From an uncultured Litoreibacter sp. (GTDB taxonomy: Bacteria; Pseudomonadota; Alphaproteobacteria; Rhodobacterales; Rhodobacteraceae), in contig CANMWQ010000002.1 of assembly GCA_947501685.1 (NCBI GenBank), positions 186,001 through 250,000 of the forward strand: a stretch of 64,000 nt of DNA, given 5' to 3'. Positions 16,805-26,839 of this stretch are shown here, piece after piece. The stretch's first letter is position 1. Every line of letters starts with the position of its first letter. Position numbers and translations under genes: made by a program. The notes below the pieces were generated by a model, which saw only the letters and a program-made list of their open reading frames with translations, searched no databases and was not told where the DNA came from.

Positions 16805-17644
16805 TTATTTCGACAAAAGCTCTACATTGCGGATCACCGAAGGATCAATCTCAACTTCCGCATAGGTGATGTCCGCAGCTTCGGTCACTTGTGTCATGGC
16901 GTCGTCCACCGCCTTTGATTTCAGCTCCGACACCAGATCGCCGCGCACCTCGTCCAGGGTCGGCGCGGATTTGTTGCGGCTGTCATTGCGGATCACGACA
17001 TGCCAGCCGAACTGGGTTTTCACAGGCTCGGACACGCCTCCGTCTTCCAGACCAATCACGGCCTGTTCGAACTCCGGCACCATCTGGCCTTTGCCAAACC
17101 AACCCAGCTCCCCGCCGCGCGGGCCGGACGGGCCAGTGGATTTCTCCTTGGCCAATGTCGCAAAATCCGCGCCGTCAGCGAGCATCTGGACGATCTCCTT
17201 GGCGGTTTCTTCCTCTTCGACCAGAATATGGGAGGCATTAAATTCCTGCTCCGGTGCCACATTGGCAAACTGGGCATCATAAGCGGCTTGCAACGCATCC
17301 TCGGAAATCTCGGCAGAGCCCGCCTGCGCAATAAACTCGCTCGACAAAAACGCGCCGCGCTCGTTCTCCAGACCCAGCTCAAGCGCTGGGGTCATGTTCT
17401 TGGCCATCTCGTCGGCCAGCGCGGTTTGCTGCACCAATTGCTCAAGAATACCTTTATAAAGCACGTCGTCCTGTAGCTGCTGGTACTGGTCGGGCAGGTT
17501 GTCTTGCAGCGCAATCACATGCCCCAAAGTGATGTCTTTGCCATTCACCGTCGCCAAAACGGTGGAGGCATCCTGCGCGGCGGCAGGCATCGCAACGCTG
17601 ACGGCAAGGCCGGTTGCACGCAGAAGTGTAGTGAATTTGCCCAT
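16805..17644 (-). CDS. Periplasmic parvulin-type peptidyl-prolyl isomerase
   Basis: Folding catalyst of the periplasm, related to SurA/PrsA. 279 aa from the ATG at 17644, chosen because it begins a standard signal peptide (MGKFTTLLRATGLAVSVAM, cleavage after PAAAQ). A longer frame to 17815 has no such feature. The PPIC domain spans about residues 125-225: FNASHILVEEEETA, ADFATLAKEKSTGPSGP, GELGWFGKGQMVPEF and FGWHVVIRNDSR. Divergent from secA, which places an export chaperone beside the translocase motor. Confidence 0.92.
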   Translation of the reverse strand: MGKFTTLLRATGLAVSVAMPAAAQDASTVLATVNGKDITLGHVIALQDNLPDQYQQLQDDVLYKGILEQLVQQTALADEMAKNMTPALELGLENERGAFLSSEFIAQAGSAEISEDALQAAYDAQFANVAPEQEFNASHILVEEEETAKEIVQMLADGADFATLAKEKSTGPSGPRGGELGWFGKGQMVPEFEQAVIGLEDGGVSEPVKTQFGWHVVIRNDSRNKSAPTLDEVRGDLVSELKSKAVDDAMTQVTEAADITYAEVEIDPSVIRNVELLSK

Positions 17645-17802
17645 GAAAACTGGCTCCTGTTGGATGACGCGGACCCCCGCGCCGTTGACACTATTCTTGC
17701 CGCCTCTTACATCACCGAAGGTCTGGGGCAGCTTCGTCTTGGGCGTTGAGATATGGTGCCACTGCTTGATGAGCAAGGTGTACCTCCACACGATGATGTT
17801 AA

Positions 17803-17820
17803 GCGGCAATGACATGCCGC
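17803..17820 (+). other. Hairpin just upstream of secA
   Basis: GCGGCA-ATGACA-TGCCGC forms a 6-bp GC stem ending 16 nt before the secA ATG. A short reading frame (17753-17812, 19 codons, beginning MVPLLDEQG) overlaps the stem. Either could influence secA translation; this is inference only. Confidence 0.35.
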
Positions 17821-17836
17821 AGTAAGGCAGAGAAAT

Positions 17837-20533
17837 ATGCTGGGTCTGGGAACACTCTCAAAGAAGGTTTTCGGCACGCCGAATGACCGTAAGGTCAAGG
17901 CCGTGCGCCCGCTTGTTGCCAAGATCAACGCGTTGGAGGAGGAGTTCGTGCAGCTCACCGACGACCAAATCAAGCAACGCACCGAGGATATGGCGACCCG
18001 CGCCCAGAAAGGCGAAAGCCTTGACGCGCTGCTGCCTGAAGCCTTTGCCAATGTCCGCGAAGCCGCCAAACGTGCGCTTGGCCTGCGCGCCTTTGACACC
18101 CAGCTGATGGGCGGCATCTTCCTGCACCAAGGCAACATCTCGGAAATGAAAACCGGGGAGGGCAAAACCCTCGTGGCCTGTTTCCCCGCCTATCTAAACG
18201 CGCTGGCGGGCAAAGGCGTGCATATCGTCACTGTTAACGAATATCTGGTCAAACGTGACGCAGAGTGGATGGGCAATGTCTTCAGCCAATTGGGCCTGAC
18301 CACGGGTGCGGTCTATCCGCAGCAGCCCGATCACGAAAAAAAGGTCGCCTACGCGGCCGACGTCACCTACGCCACCAACAATGAGCTGGGCTTTGACTAC
18401 CTGCGCGACAACATGCGGTCATCGCTCGAAGAAATGTCGCAACGCGGCCACTTCTTCGCAATTGTCGATGAGGTGGACAGCATCCTGATCGACGAGGCCC
18501 GCACGCCGCTGATCATCTCCGGCCCCTCTGAGGATCGCAGCGACTTGTATTTGCAAATCGACAAGCTGATCCCTGAAATTCAGGACGACCACTTCAAGCT
18601 GGACGAGAAAACCCGCGCCGTCACCTTCACCGACGAGGGCAACGAGTTTGTCGAGGAACGCCTGCACCAAATGGGCCTGCTGCCCGAAGAGCAAAGCCTT
18701 TACGATCCCGAAAGCACCACCATTGTCCACCACATCACGGAGGCGATGAAAGCTCATAAAGCCTTCCACAAAGACAAGGACTACATGGTCCGCGACGGTC
18801 AGGTCATGCTGGTCGACGAATTCACCGGCCGCATGATGCAAGGCCGCCGTCTGTCGGGCGGTCTGCACCAAGCCATCGAGGCCAAGGAAGGCTGTGAAAT
18901 CCAGCCCGAGAACGTCACATTGGCTTCCGTCACCTTCCAAAACTACTTCCGGCTGTACACCAAGCTGGCGGGCATGACCGGCACGGCCTCCACCGAGGCT
19001 GAGGAATTTTCGGAGATCTACGGCCTTGGCGTCGTCGAGGTGCCAACCAACCGTCCCATCGCCCGGATCGACGAGCACGACGCGATCTACCGCACGGCCG
19101 AAGAGAAATACGCAGCCATCGTCGAAGAGATCCAAAAATCGCATGAAACGGGCCAGCCCGTACTGGTCGGCACCACGTCGATTGAGAAATCCGAATACCT
19201 CTCTGACCTGCTGAAAGCGGCCAACGTGCCGCATAACGTGCTGAACGCGCGTCAGCATGAGAAAGAGGCCGAAATCGTCGCCAACGCAGGCAAGCTGGGC
19301 GCGGTCACCATCGCCACCAACATGGCAGGTCGCGGGACCGACATTAAGCTTGGCGGCAATGTCGAGATGCAGATCATGGAGGCGCTCGCCGCTGATCCAG
19401 AGGGTGACGCCGACGCCATCCGCGCCAAGATCGAAGCCGAACACGTCAAGGCCGAGGAAGAGGTCAAAGCTGCAGGCGGGCTTTACGTGCTGGCCACCGA
19501 GCGCCACGAATCCCGCCGTATCGACAATCAGCTGCGCGGTCGCTCCGGTCGTCAAGGTGACCCGGGCCGCTCGTCCTTCTTCCTGTCGCTTGAAGATGAC
19601 CTGATGCGGATCTTCGGCTCTGAGCGTCTGGACAAAATGCTCTCCACCCTCGGCATGAAAGAGGGGGAGGCCATTGCCCACCCTTGGGTCAACAAATCGC
19701 TCGAAAAGGCGCAAGCCAAGGTCGAAGGCCGCAACTTCGATATCCGCAAACAGCTGTTGAAATTCGATGACGTCATGAACGACCAGCGCAAAGCCATCTT
19801 CGGCCAGCGCATGGAAATCATGGAAGCCACCGAAATCGGCGAGATCGCCCAAGACATGCGTCATCAGGTGATCGACGATCTGGTCGATGAGCACATGCCA
19901 CCCAAATCCTACGCCGATCAGTGGGACACGCAGGGCCTCTATGTCGCGGTCATTGAGAAGCTGGGCATCGACGTCCCCGTGATCGAATGGGCCGATGAGG
20001 AAGGCATCGAAAACGACGACATCGCGGAGCGTCTTCAGGACGCCTCTGACGAGTTCATGGCCAAGAAAGCCGTCGATTTCGGCCCTGAGAACATGCGCAA
20101 TATTGAAAAGCAGCTCTTGCTGCAAACCATCGACGGCAAATGGCGGGAGCACCTTCTGTCCTTGGAGCATCTCCGCTCTGTCGTGGGCTTCCGGGGCTAT
20201 GCGCAACGCGATCCGCTCAACGAATACAAGAATGACAGCTTCCAACTGTTCGAAGGCATGCTCGACAGCCTGCGCGAGGACGTCACACAAAAGCTGTCCC
20301 GCGTCGTGCCATTGACCGAGCAGCAGCAAGAAGAGATGTTGCAGCAATATATGGCGCAGCAGAATGCGCAGGCGGCGATGGCGACCCCGACCCCGCAAGA
20401 GGGTGCAGCGTCAGAGCCCGCAGATGGGTTTGACGAAAATGACCGTGAAACCTGGGGCAATCCGGGGCGCAACGCGCCCTGTCCCTGTGGCTCTGGCAAG
20501 AAGTTCAAGCATTGCCACGGTGAAGTCGATTAA
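17837..20533 (+). CDS. secA: Protein translocase motor SecA
   Basis: ATPase that drives preproteins through SecYEG at the cytoplasmic membrane. 898 aa. Walker A is within [11 protein letters not shown], the DEAD-like Walker B within [17 protein letters not shown], then [14 protein letters not shown] and the helical scaffold around [12 protein letters not shown]. The C-terminal SecB/zinc-binding motif [14 protein letters not shown] is complete, following a Gln-rich linker. AAGGCAGAGA precedes the ATG at 17837. A hairpin and a 19-codon upstream frame lie in the leader. Followed after 132 nt by two exported-protein genes on the same strand. Confidence 0.98.
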   Translation: MLGLGTLSKKVFGTPNDRKVKAVRPLVAKINALEEEFVQLTDDQIKQRTEDMATRAQKGESLDALLPEAFANVREAAKRALGLRAFDTQLMGGIFLHQGNISEMKTGEGKTLVACFPAYLNALAGKGVHIVTVNEYLVKRDAEWMGNVFSQLGLTTGAVYPQQPDHEKKVAYAADVTYATNNELGFDYLRDNMRSSLEEMSQRGHFFAIVDEVDSILIDEARTPLIISGPSEDRSDLYLQIDKLIPEIQDDHFKLDEKTRAVTFTDEGNEFVEERLHQMGLLPEEQSLYDPESTTIVHHITEAMKAHKAFHKDKDYMVRDGQVMLVDEFTGRMMQGRRLSGGLHQAIEAKEGCEIQPENVTLASVTFQNYFRLYTKLAGMTGTASTEAEEFSEIYGLGVVEVPTNRPIARIDEHDAIYRTAEEKYAAIVEEIQKSHETGQPVLVGTTSIEKSEYLSDLLKAANVPHNVLNARQHEKEAEIVANAGKLGAVTIATNMAGRGTDIKLGGNVEMQIMEALAADPEGDADAIRAKIEAEHVKAEEEVKAAGGLYVLATERHESRRIDNQLRGRSGRQGDPGRSSFFLSLEDDLMRIFGSERLDKMLSTLGMKEGEAIAHPWVNKSLEKAQAKVEGRNFDIRKQLLKFDDVMNDQRKAIFGQRMEIMEATEIGEIAQDMRHQVIDDLVDEHMPPKSYADQWDTQGLYVAVIEKLGIDVPVIEWADEEGIENDDIAERLQDASDEFMAKKAVDFGPENMRNIEKQLLLQTIDGKWREHLLSLEHLRSVVGFRGYAQRDPLNEYKNDSFQLFEGMLDSLREDVTQKLSRVVPLTEQQQEEMLQQYMAQQNAQAAMATPTPQEGAASEPADGFDENDRETWGNPGRNAPCPCGSGKKFKHCHGEVD

Positions 20534-20665
20534 TCGGGGCAACTGACTGGGCAAAACAAGGCCGGTTTACAGGGCGTTAAGCCCGCCCGCCACATTTTCG
20601 CCACAATTCAAAAGCAGATTCCGCCTCACGAGAAACCGGATCAACCGGACGAATGAGGCAGATGA

Positions 20666-21514
20666 ATGAGCAAGAAACGTTGCACCCTTTTGGGCGCGGG
20701 TCTTTGCGCTTTTGCGACGATGGCCCATGCCGATACCGCCGCACTCGCGCTTCCCGCCCCGCTCCCCGCCACAGATATCGCACTGCCGCAGCTGCCGGCC
20801 ACAACGCTTCCAAGCAAGCAAATCCACCACCGGGCCGTCCCCGACTGGGCCACGACCACCCTTGCCGCAAGCACCGCAACCCAAGCCGATATCAGCGCCT
20901 TCGGCCTCCCCTGCGAGGTCACCCTCCGCGGAGATCCGATGCCCGACGCCCTGTTCGCCGTCACACTTAACGCCCCGTGCCGCCCCAACACCCCCGTCGC
21001 CATGCACTATGCAGGGCTGACCTTCGACGTCATGACCTCGATCACAGGTCAGGCCGGGTTCGCGCTTCCTGCGATGACCATGTCAGGCGCGTTAGGTGCT
21101 GTTTTCAAGGACGGGCTGCGGCTCTCCACCCCGATTGATGCGCCCGATCTGAGCGAATATGCCCGCGTCGCCGTCGCTTGGAGCCAAGCGCTGGACATGC
21201 GTCTGACCGCCAACGCGCCGCGCCACATACCGGTGCGCAGCTACGCGCTGGGCCAAGCTGATGGGCGGTCCGTCCAAATCCTGTCGCATCACCAAAGCCC
21301 GGAGGCCCGTCGCGCCGTGATCCGACTGGGCGTCGCGGCACCGATCACTGCGCAAAATTGCGGGCAGGAACGCCATGCCACCGTCCGGCATCTGCAACCC
21401 GACATGCCTCCAATCAGCTACGAGCTGAGGCTTGCCCCTACGTCCTGCGACCAGGTTGGCGGCATTCTTGAGTTGAAAAACATCCTGCAAGACCTGAAAC
21501 TCGCCGCGAAGTAA
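20666..21514 (+). CDS. Exported protein of unknown function
   Basis: 282 aa with a clear signal peptide (basic MSKKR, hydrophobic core LLGAGLCAFATMAHA, cleavage near AHA-DT). The mature part starts with a Pro/Ala-rich stretch (LPAPLPATDIALPQLP) followed by a soluble domain with four or more Cys (GLPCEV, NAPCRP, AQNCGQ, TSCDQ), consistent with periplasmic disulfides. I do not recognise a family motif; homologs next to secA in this group are sometimes loosely labelled translocase, probably from context. The stop is 14 nt before the downstream PstS-like/OmpA gene, so the two likely form an operon. Confidence 0.85.
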   Translation: MSKKRCTLLGAGLCAFATMAHADTAALALPAPLPATDIALPQLPATTLPSKQIHHRAVPDWATTTLAASTATQADISAFGLPCEVTLRGDPMPDALFAVTLNAPCRPNTPVAMHYAGLTFDVMTSITGQAGFALPAMTMSGALGAVFKDGLRLSTPIDAPDLSEYARVAVAWSQALDMRLTANAPRHIPVRSYALGQADGRSVQILSHHQSPEARRAVIRLGVAAPITAQNCGQERHATVRHLQPDMPPISYELRLAPTSCDQVGGILELKNILQDLKLAAK

Positions 21515-21528
21515 CGCAGGCGGACCCC

Positions 21529-23070
21529 GTGAGAAAATTCGCAAGACTGGTCATCGCGGCCCTGCTCTGCGCGGCCCCTGTCATGGCGCAGGATGTCGCA
21601 CTCACCTCCCGCGATGGCGCCTTCCGCATCGACGGCACGCTGCTCAGCTATGACGGCGAATTCTATCGCGTCGACACAATCTACGGCCCGCTCACATTGG
21701 ACGGTGAAGGCGTGGATTGTGACGGTCCAGGCTGCCCGGATCTGGCCTCCTTCGTGGCGGAAGTGCGGTTCTCCGGCACGCGTCGCATCGCGGACGTCCT
21801 GTTGCCCGCACTGATCCAGGCCTTTGCGGAACGCAACCGCCTGACCGTGCTGCGCGAGGTGGTCGACGACACCCATTCCACCTTCGTTTTGCGCGACGCC
21901 GACCGCGTGCGCGCGCGCTTCACGCTGCGGGCCACGACCACTGCCGAAGGCTTTGCCGACCTGATCGCCGAAGAAGCCGACATTGCCCTTGCCCTGCGCG
22001 AACCCCGCGACACGGAGGTCGCAATGGCCCGCGAAGCAGGCTCCGGTGATCTGGTCCGAGGCCGCCGCGCGCGCGTGATAGCACACGATGGCATGGTCGC
22101 CGTCGTCGCTGTGGATCAACCGGTGAAATCGCTGTCCTTGGCGCAACTCTCCGCGATCTTCGCAGGCACCATCACCAATTGGTCCGCGCTGGGCGGCATG
22201 GAGGCGGAGATCCTGCCACAAACCCCGCTCCCTGATACGGCGCTCTACGAGGTGTTTCAGACCCGCGTTCTGACCCCCCGCAATGTCTCGATGTCACCCG
22301 ACATTCAAACCCATGCCAATTTGGAAGACCTCGTGGACGCCGTGGCCGACGACAGCTTTTCCATCGGGCTGACCACCCTCAGCGAGATCGGCAACGCCGA
22401 CCCCATCCGCATCGCAGGCGCCTGCGGCTTCGAGCAGGTTCCCAGCGTCGGCGCGTTGCGGTCCGAAGACTACCCGTTGGCGCTGCCATTGATGATGTTC
22501 ACCCCTGCTCGCAGACTGCCGCTTTATGCCCGACAGTTTCTCGAATTCACGGCGTCCCCCGCCGCAGATCTGGTGATCCGCCGTTCTGGCTTTGTGGATC
22601 AATCCATCACCACCTCCGACTTCTCAGCCCTTGGCGACCGTCTTGCCCACGCGATCACCCGCGCTGGCCCTGATGTGCCGCTGTCTGAACTGCAACGCCT
22701 CGTCACCGGTCTGCGCGGTCGAGACCGCCTGTCCACCACATTCCGTTTCGAGGCGGGCACCAAGCTGGACATACAGTCGCGCGAAAACATCATGCGGCTT
22801 GCGCGCGCCCTTGAAACGGGGGCGTTTGATGGCAAATCGCTGCTGTTTGTCGGCTTCAGCGACAGCGAAGGCCCATCCGGACCCAATATGCGCCTGTCTC
22901 AAAGCCGCGCGGAAAAGGTAGAGGAGCTGATCCGTGACACCGCCGAAACGGCTGATTTCTCCCAGATCGAGCTGCGCTCCGACGCGTTTGGCGAGGCGCT
23001 TCCGATTGCCTGCGACGACACCGCTTGGGGCCGCGCGGTCAATCGGCGCGTTGAGGTCTGGGTAAACTAG
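21529..23070 (+). CDS. PstS-like substrate-binding domain fused to OmpA peptidoglycan-binding domain
   Basis: 513 aa, starting with GTG preceded by AGGCGG. Signal peptide MRKFARLVIAALLCAAPVMA. Residues ~85-330 resemble a type II periplasmic binding protein of the phosphate family, including LAQLSAIFAGTITNWSALGG, VARE-like variant and TLSEIGNADPIRIAGACG. The C-terminal ~120 residues are an OmpA-like domain: LFVGFSDSEGPSGPNMRLSQ then AVNRRVEVWVN. This architecture would anchor a ligand-binding module to peptidoglycan with no ABC transporter genes nearby, so sensing or wall-tethered capture is more likely than transport. The function is not established. Confidence 0.86.
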   Translation: MRKFARLVIAALLCAAPVMAQDVALTSRDGAFRIDGTLLSYDGEFYRVDTIYGPLTLDGEGVDCDGPGCPDLASFVAEVRFSGTRRIADVLLPALIQAFAERNRLTVLREVVDDTHSTFVLRDADRVRARFTLRATTTAEGFADLIAEEADIALALREPRDTEVAMAREAGSGDLVRGRRARVIAHDGMVAVVAVDQPVKSLSLAQLSAIFAGTITNWSALGGMEAEILPQTPLPDTALYEVFQTRVLTPRNVSMSPDIQTHANLEDLVDAVADDSFSIGLTTLSEIGNADPIRIAGACGFEQVPSVGALRSEDYPLALPLMMFTPARRLPLYARQFLEFTASPAADLVIRRSGFVDQSITTSDFSALGDRLAHAITRAGPDVPLSELQRLVTGLRGRDRLSTTFRFEAGTKLDIQSRENIMRLARALETGAFDGKSLLFVGFSDSEGPSGPNMRLSQSRAEKVEELIRDTAETADFSQIELRSDAFGEALPIACDDTAWGRAVNRRVEVWVN

Positions 23071-23114
23071 GCAACTCGTTACGGGCAGACCCGATCAGGG
23101 CCGGCATCTTGTGT

Positions 23115-23867
23115 CTAAATATGCCCCTCAGCCCTGAGGGAGACATGCTGGGCCTTCCCGATCACCAGATGATCATGCAGCACCAGACCCAACGTCTCCC
23201 CCGCGGCTTGGATGGTTTTGGTCATGGCGATATCCTCAGGCGATGGCGTCGCATCCCCTGACGGATGATTATGCACAAGGATCAACGCGCTGGCGTTCAG
23301 TTCCAGCGCCCGTTTGACGATCTCGCGCGGATAGACCGGCACATGATCAACCGTCCCCGCGCCCTGCGCCTCATCTGCTATCAGCACGTTCTTGCGGTCC
23401 AGATAGAGGACCCGGAACTGCTCCACCTCAAGATGCGCCATTCGGGTTTGGCAATAGTCCAACAAGGCCTCCCAATTGGAGAGCACCTCGCGGCGCATCA
23501 CCTTGCAGCGCGCCAGTTTATGCGCGGCAGCCTCCACGATCTTCAACTCCCGGATCACAGACGTTCCGACACCCTGCACCTCAGCCAAGCGCGCGGGCCG
23601 GGCAGAGATCACGCCGTTGAAATCCCCAAAGGTGAACAGTAACCGTTGTGCCAGCGTGCGCACCTCCCGCCTTGGGATCGCGCGGTAGAGCACCAGCTCC
23701 AAAACCTCTTCATCCGCAGTGGCCTCGCCACCTGCGTTCATGAAATGTTCTCTAACCTTCTCACGGTGGCCATCCATAGTCGCCAACCCCGGCAAGGCAG
23801 GCATAGAAATGCTGTTTTCAAATCCCGGAAGGGCAGTGTCTGAGACGCTGGTGCAGTGATCTAACAT
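23115..23867 (-). CDS. radC: RadC family (JAB/MPN domain) protein
   Basis: Named for DNA repair but of unproven biochemical role; the JAMM metalloprotease-like fold is present. About 250 aa from the ATG at 23867 (a GTG at 23876 would add three residues). The N-terminal UPF0758 helix-hairpin-helix region is GHREKVREHFMNAGG...VQGVGTSVIRELK. The metal-binding motif is HNHPSGDATPSPED in the C-terminal half. No mobile element is near, so this looks like a chromosomal copy. It is 37 nt downstream of map on the same strand. Confidence 0.9.
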   Translation of the reverse strand: MLDHCTSVSDTALPGFENSISMPALPGLATMDGHREKVREHFMNAGGEATADEEVLELVLYRAIPRREVRTLAQRLLFTFGDFNGVISARPARLAEVQGVGTSVIRELKIVEAAAHKLARCKVMRREVLSNWEALLDYCQTRMAHLEVEQFRVLYLDRKNVLIADEAQGAGTVDHVPVYPREIVKRALELNASALILVHNHPSGDATPSPEDIAMTKTIQAAGETLGLVLHDHLVIGKAQHVSLRAEGHI

Positions 23868-23913
23868 GAGACCCACATGACCCGATTCGATTTAAAGCGC
23901 CGTTAAACGTGGG

Positions 23914-24723
23914 CTAGAAAGTCGGGTGGAACTTACCGCTCGGCGACAGCGTGAAAATCTCCATCCCGTCCGCGGTCACGCCAACAGAATGCTCAAACTG
24001 CGCGGACAGCGATTTGTCCCGCGTCACGGCGGTCCAGTCATCGGCCAGCACCTTGGTCTCAGGCCGCCCCAGATTGACCATCGGCTCAATCGTGAAGAAC
24101 ATGCCCTCTTCCAACACGGCCCCGCTGGTGGGCCGCCCGTAATGCAGCACGTTGGGCGGGGCGTGAAACACCCGCCCCAGCCCGTGCCCGCAGAAATCAC
24201 GGACTACCGACATGCGATGCGCCTCGACATAGGCCTGAATGGCGTGCCCGATATCGCCAAACGTGTTGCCCGGCTTCACAGCCTCAATGCCCTTGAACAG
24301 CGCGTCATGGGTGATCTGGATCAGCCGCTCGGCTTTGCGCGGCAGCTTGCCTGCGACATACATCCGCGAGGTGTCGCCGAACCAGCCATCCACGATCACC
24401 GTCACATCGATGTTCAGAATGTCGCCGTCCTTCAGCGTCTTCGGCCCCGGTATCCCGTGACACACCACATGGTTCACCGAAATGCACGACGCATGTTTGT
24501 AGCCCTTATAGCCAATCGTCGCCGACTTGGCCCCGGCCTTGTTCACCTCGTCCTCGATGAACGTATCCAGCGCCTCCGTGGTGGTCCCCGGAACAACCAA
24601 CGCAGCCACGTCATCCAGAATCCGGGCCGCCAAAGCGCCTGCGGCATGCATGCCCGCGAAATCCGCCGCCTCATGGATGCGAATCCCTTCTTTGGTGATA
24701 CGTCCGCGATGTGTGTCGTCCAA
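23914..24723 (-). CDS. map: Methionine aminopeptidase type I
   Basis: Removes the initiator Met from nascent proteins. 269 aa, cytoplasmic. Metal ligands appear in order: Asp in NIDVTVIVDG, Asp in GWFGDTSRMY, His in CGHGLGRVFH, Glu in FFTIEPMVN and Glu in SAQFEHSVGVT. The longest reading starts at a TTG (24723), giving MDDTHRGRITKEGIRIHE, which matches the family N-terminus in this group, so TTG is probably the genuine start. Divergent from the CinA-domain gene. Confidence 0.93.
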   Translation of the reverse strand: MDDTHRGRITKEGIRIHEAADFAGMHAAGALAARILDDVAALVVPGTTTEALDTFIEDEVNKAGAKSATIGYKGYKHASCISVNHVVCHGIPGPKTLKDGDILNIDVTVIVDGWFGDTSRMYVAGKLPRKAERLIQITHDALFKGIEAVKPGNTFGDIGHAIQAYVEAHRMSVVRDFCGHGLGRVFHAPPNVLHYGRPTSGAVLEEGMFFTIEPMVNLGRPETKVLADDWTAVTRDKSLSAQFEHSVGVTADGMEIFTLSPSGKFHPTF

Positions 24724-24825
24724 TGGATCAGGCCCCGTCTAGCTGTTGCCCAGCATATAAGAGAGAACGCTGGCGGCTTCCAGCCCGCCGCGCTACATCT
24801 CAAATCACGTCTGTAGGAGTGCTCC

Positions 24826-25548
24826 ATGTCCAACCCAACCGCCGCCATGCTTGTCATCGGGGACGAGATCCTCTCCGGCCGCACCCGCGACGCGAATATG
24901 TACCATCTGGCAGGCAAGCTGACTGAGGCTGGCATCACGCTCGAAGAGGTCCGTGTTGTGTCAGACGACCAGCCCCGTATCGTGGCCGCGGTTCAGGCGT
25001 TGAGTGCGGCGTTTGACTATGTGTTCACCTCCGGCGGCATCGGCCCCACCCATGATGACATCACCGCCGACGCCATTGGGCTGGCTTTCGGGGCGCATGT
25101 CGATGTGCGCGAAGACGCCCGTGCGCTTCTGGCCGCGCATTACGCCAAAACAGGGTCTGATTTGAACGAGGCCCGCCTGCGCATGGCCCGCATCCCGGAA
25201 GGCGCCACATTGATCGACAACCCGGTTTCCGTGGCACCGGGGTTCAAGCTGGGCAATGTCCATGTGATGGCGGGCGTCCCGTCGGTCTTCAACGCCATGG
25301 TCGAAAGCGTGCTGCCCACTTTGACAGGTGGCGCGCCGCTCTTGTCCGAAACCCTGCGCGTGGACCGGGGCGAAGGCGATCTGGCCGGACCCCTTGGCGA
25401 GCTCGCCGCCGCCATGCCCGAGCTCAGCTTCGGCTCCTACCCGTTCCAAAAAGATGGCGTCTACGGCTCCAACATCGTGGTCCGTGGTACGGACCGCAAA
25501 GCGCTAAAGGCGGCGCTGGCCAAACTGTCGGATATGCTCGGCCTATGA
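24826..25548 (+). CDS. CinA N-terminal (MoaB/Mog-like) domain protein
   Basis: 240 aa, a stand-alone COG1058 domain: VIGDEILSGRTRDAN at the start and FTSGGIGPTHDDITADAIG near residue 70 are diagnostic. The C-terminal nicotinamide-nucleotide amidase domain of full CinA is absent; instead the chain ends in ~80 residues typical of the short form. Related proteins hydrolyse ADP-ribose or FAD; the reaction here is uncertain. First gene of a four-gene set linked by 4-nt overlaps (GNAT, AhpD-like, OmpA-like). Confidence 0.9.
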   Translation: MSNPTAAMLVIGDEILSGRTRDANMYHLAGKLTEAGITLEEVRVVSDDQPRIVAAVQALSAAFDYVFTSGGIGPTHDDITADAIGLAFGAHVDVREDARALLAAHYAKTGSDLNEARLRMARIPEGATLIDNPVSVAPGFKLGNVHVMAGVPSVFNAMVESVLPTLTGGAPLLSETLRVDRGEGDLAGPLGELAAAMPELSFGSYPFQKDGVYGSNIVVRGTDRKALKAALAKLSDMLGL

Positions 25549-26279
25549 TCGACCGCGCCCATCTCTTGCAGGTGGCGGAGGCAACATGGCCCGCCAAAAC
25601 CCGCTTCTCTGAGCCGCCCTGGGTGTTCAGGCAAAGCCCCGGTGGCGGCAAACGGGTGACGGCGGCCAGCACGGATCAGGCGGTGACGCGTGATGATATC
25701 GCGCAGGCCGAAAAACGCATGATTGCGCTGGGTCAGACCCCGCTCTTCACGCTGCTGCCGGGTGACGAAACAGACACTATTCTAGCCGAAATGGGCTATA
25801 GCGCGCTGGATGAGACGTGGCTCTACCACTGCCCGATCAAGGTGCTCTCAGCCCTAGAGCTGCCCCCCGTCACCGCCTTCCCGATCTGGCCCCCTTTGCA
25901 GCTTGCGCGCGATATCTGGGCCGAAGGCGGCATTGGTGCGGACCGGGTTGCCGTGATGGAGCGTGCCCAATGCGACAAGACCGCCATCCTTGGCCGCATC
26001 AATGACCGCGCTGGAGGCGTCGCCTATGCCGGGCTGCATAATGGCTGCACCATGGTCCACGCGCTGGAAATACATGAAACCCAGCGCCGAAACGGTCTCG
26101 CCGGCTCGCTGATGATCGCCGCCGCGCACTGGGGTGCTGCGCGCGGGGCCACACATATGGCGGTGCTGGTCACCAAGGCGAACCTGCCTGCAAATGCGCT
26201 CTATACCCGGCTGGGCATGACGGCTCTGCAAGGCTATCATTACCGCATCAAGCACCCATCGGAGGGCCCTACCCAATGA
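25545..26279 (+). CDS. GNAT-family N-acetyltransferase
   Basis: 244 aa. The acetyl-CoA pyrophosphate loop is visible as ETQRRNGLAGSLMIAAA, followed by TKANLPANALYTRLGM, the usual GNAT C-terminal block. The N-terminal half is divergent, and may be a second degenerate GNAT lobe. Substrate unknown. Starts within the last codons of the CinA-domain gene (ATGA overlap) and ends overlapping the AhpD-like gene, so it is surely co-translated. Confidence 0.88.
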   Translation: MIDRAHLLQVAEATWPAKTRFSEPPWVFRQSPGGGKRVTAASTDQAVTRDDIAQAEKRMIALGQTPLFTLLPGDETDTILAEMGYSALDETWLYHCPIKVLSALELPPVTAFPIWPPLQLARDIWAEGGIGADRVAVMERAQCDKTAILGRINDRAGGVAYAGLHNGCTMVHALEIHETQRRNGLAGSLMIAAAHWGAARGATHMAVLVTKANLPANALYTRLGMTALQGYHYRIKHPSEGPTQ

Positions 26280-26839
26280 GCAACGTGACCGCGCTCGACC
26301 TGCCAATGCTCGAACCGCTGCCCGAGCGGATGAAGAAGTATTTTGCCATCTGCCAAGACAAGCTGGGGCTGGTCCCGAATGTGCTGCAAGCCTACGCCTT
26401 TGACGAGGACAAGCTGAACGCCTTCTCGGCGCTCTATAACGACGTGATGCTGGCGGACTCGGGTCTAACAAAGCTGGAACGCGAAATGATCGCTGTCGCG
26501 GTCTCCTCTGTGAACCGCTGCTTTTACTGCCTCGTTGCCCATGGCGCGGCGGTACGCGAGCTGTCTGACGATCCGATGCTGGGCGAGGCTTTGGTGATGA
26601 ATTACCGGGTCGCGGACCTGTCCGCCCGCCAACGCGCCATGCTCGATTTCTCCGTCCGTATGACAGAAGCCAGCGCCACCATCGAAGAGCGGCACCGTGA
26701 CGAGCTACGCAAGGTCGGCTTCACAGACCGCGACATCTGGGACATCGCGGCCACGGCTGGGTTTTACAACATGACGAACCGCATGGCCTCCGCCGTCGAT
26801 ATGCGGCCCAATGACGAATACCACGCAGCGCATCGGTGA
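26276..26839 (+). CDS. AhpD-like/carboxymuconolactone-decarboxylase-fold peroxidase-related protein
   Basis: 187 aa of the peroxidase-related enzyme family. The redox CxxC is in VNRCFYCLVAHGAAV, preceded by the conserved Glu of KLEREMIAVAVS; both are needed for AhpD-type peroxidase chemistry. The N-terminal MLEPLPERMKKYFAICQDKLGLVPNVLQ is typical. Third gene in the overlapping set; the following gene begins with a GTG inside its stop codon. Confidence 0.9.
   Translation: MSNVTALDLPMLEPLPERMKKYFAICQDKLGLVPNVLQAYAFDEDKLNAFSALYNDVMLADSGLTKLEREMIAVAVSSVNRCFYCLVAHGAAVRELSDDPMLGEALVMNYRVADLSARQRAMLDFSVRMTEASATIEERHRDELRKVGFTDRDIWDIAATAGFYNMTNRMASAVDMRPNDEYHAAHR

Noticed and set aside
18419-20398. 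659-aa open frame on the minus strand over secA
   Set aside because: It is antisense to a complete, motif-rich secA and has composition typical of GC-rich shadow frames; no motif or ribosome site supports it.
23115-23867. radC as evidence of a mobile island
   Set aside because: RadC is often carried by mobile elements, but here it sits among housekeeping genes with no integrase, att-like repeats or composition shift.
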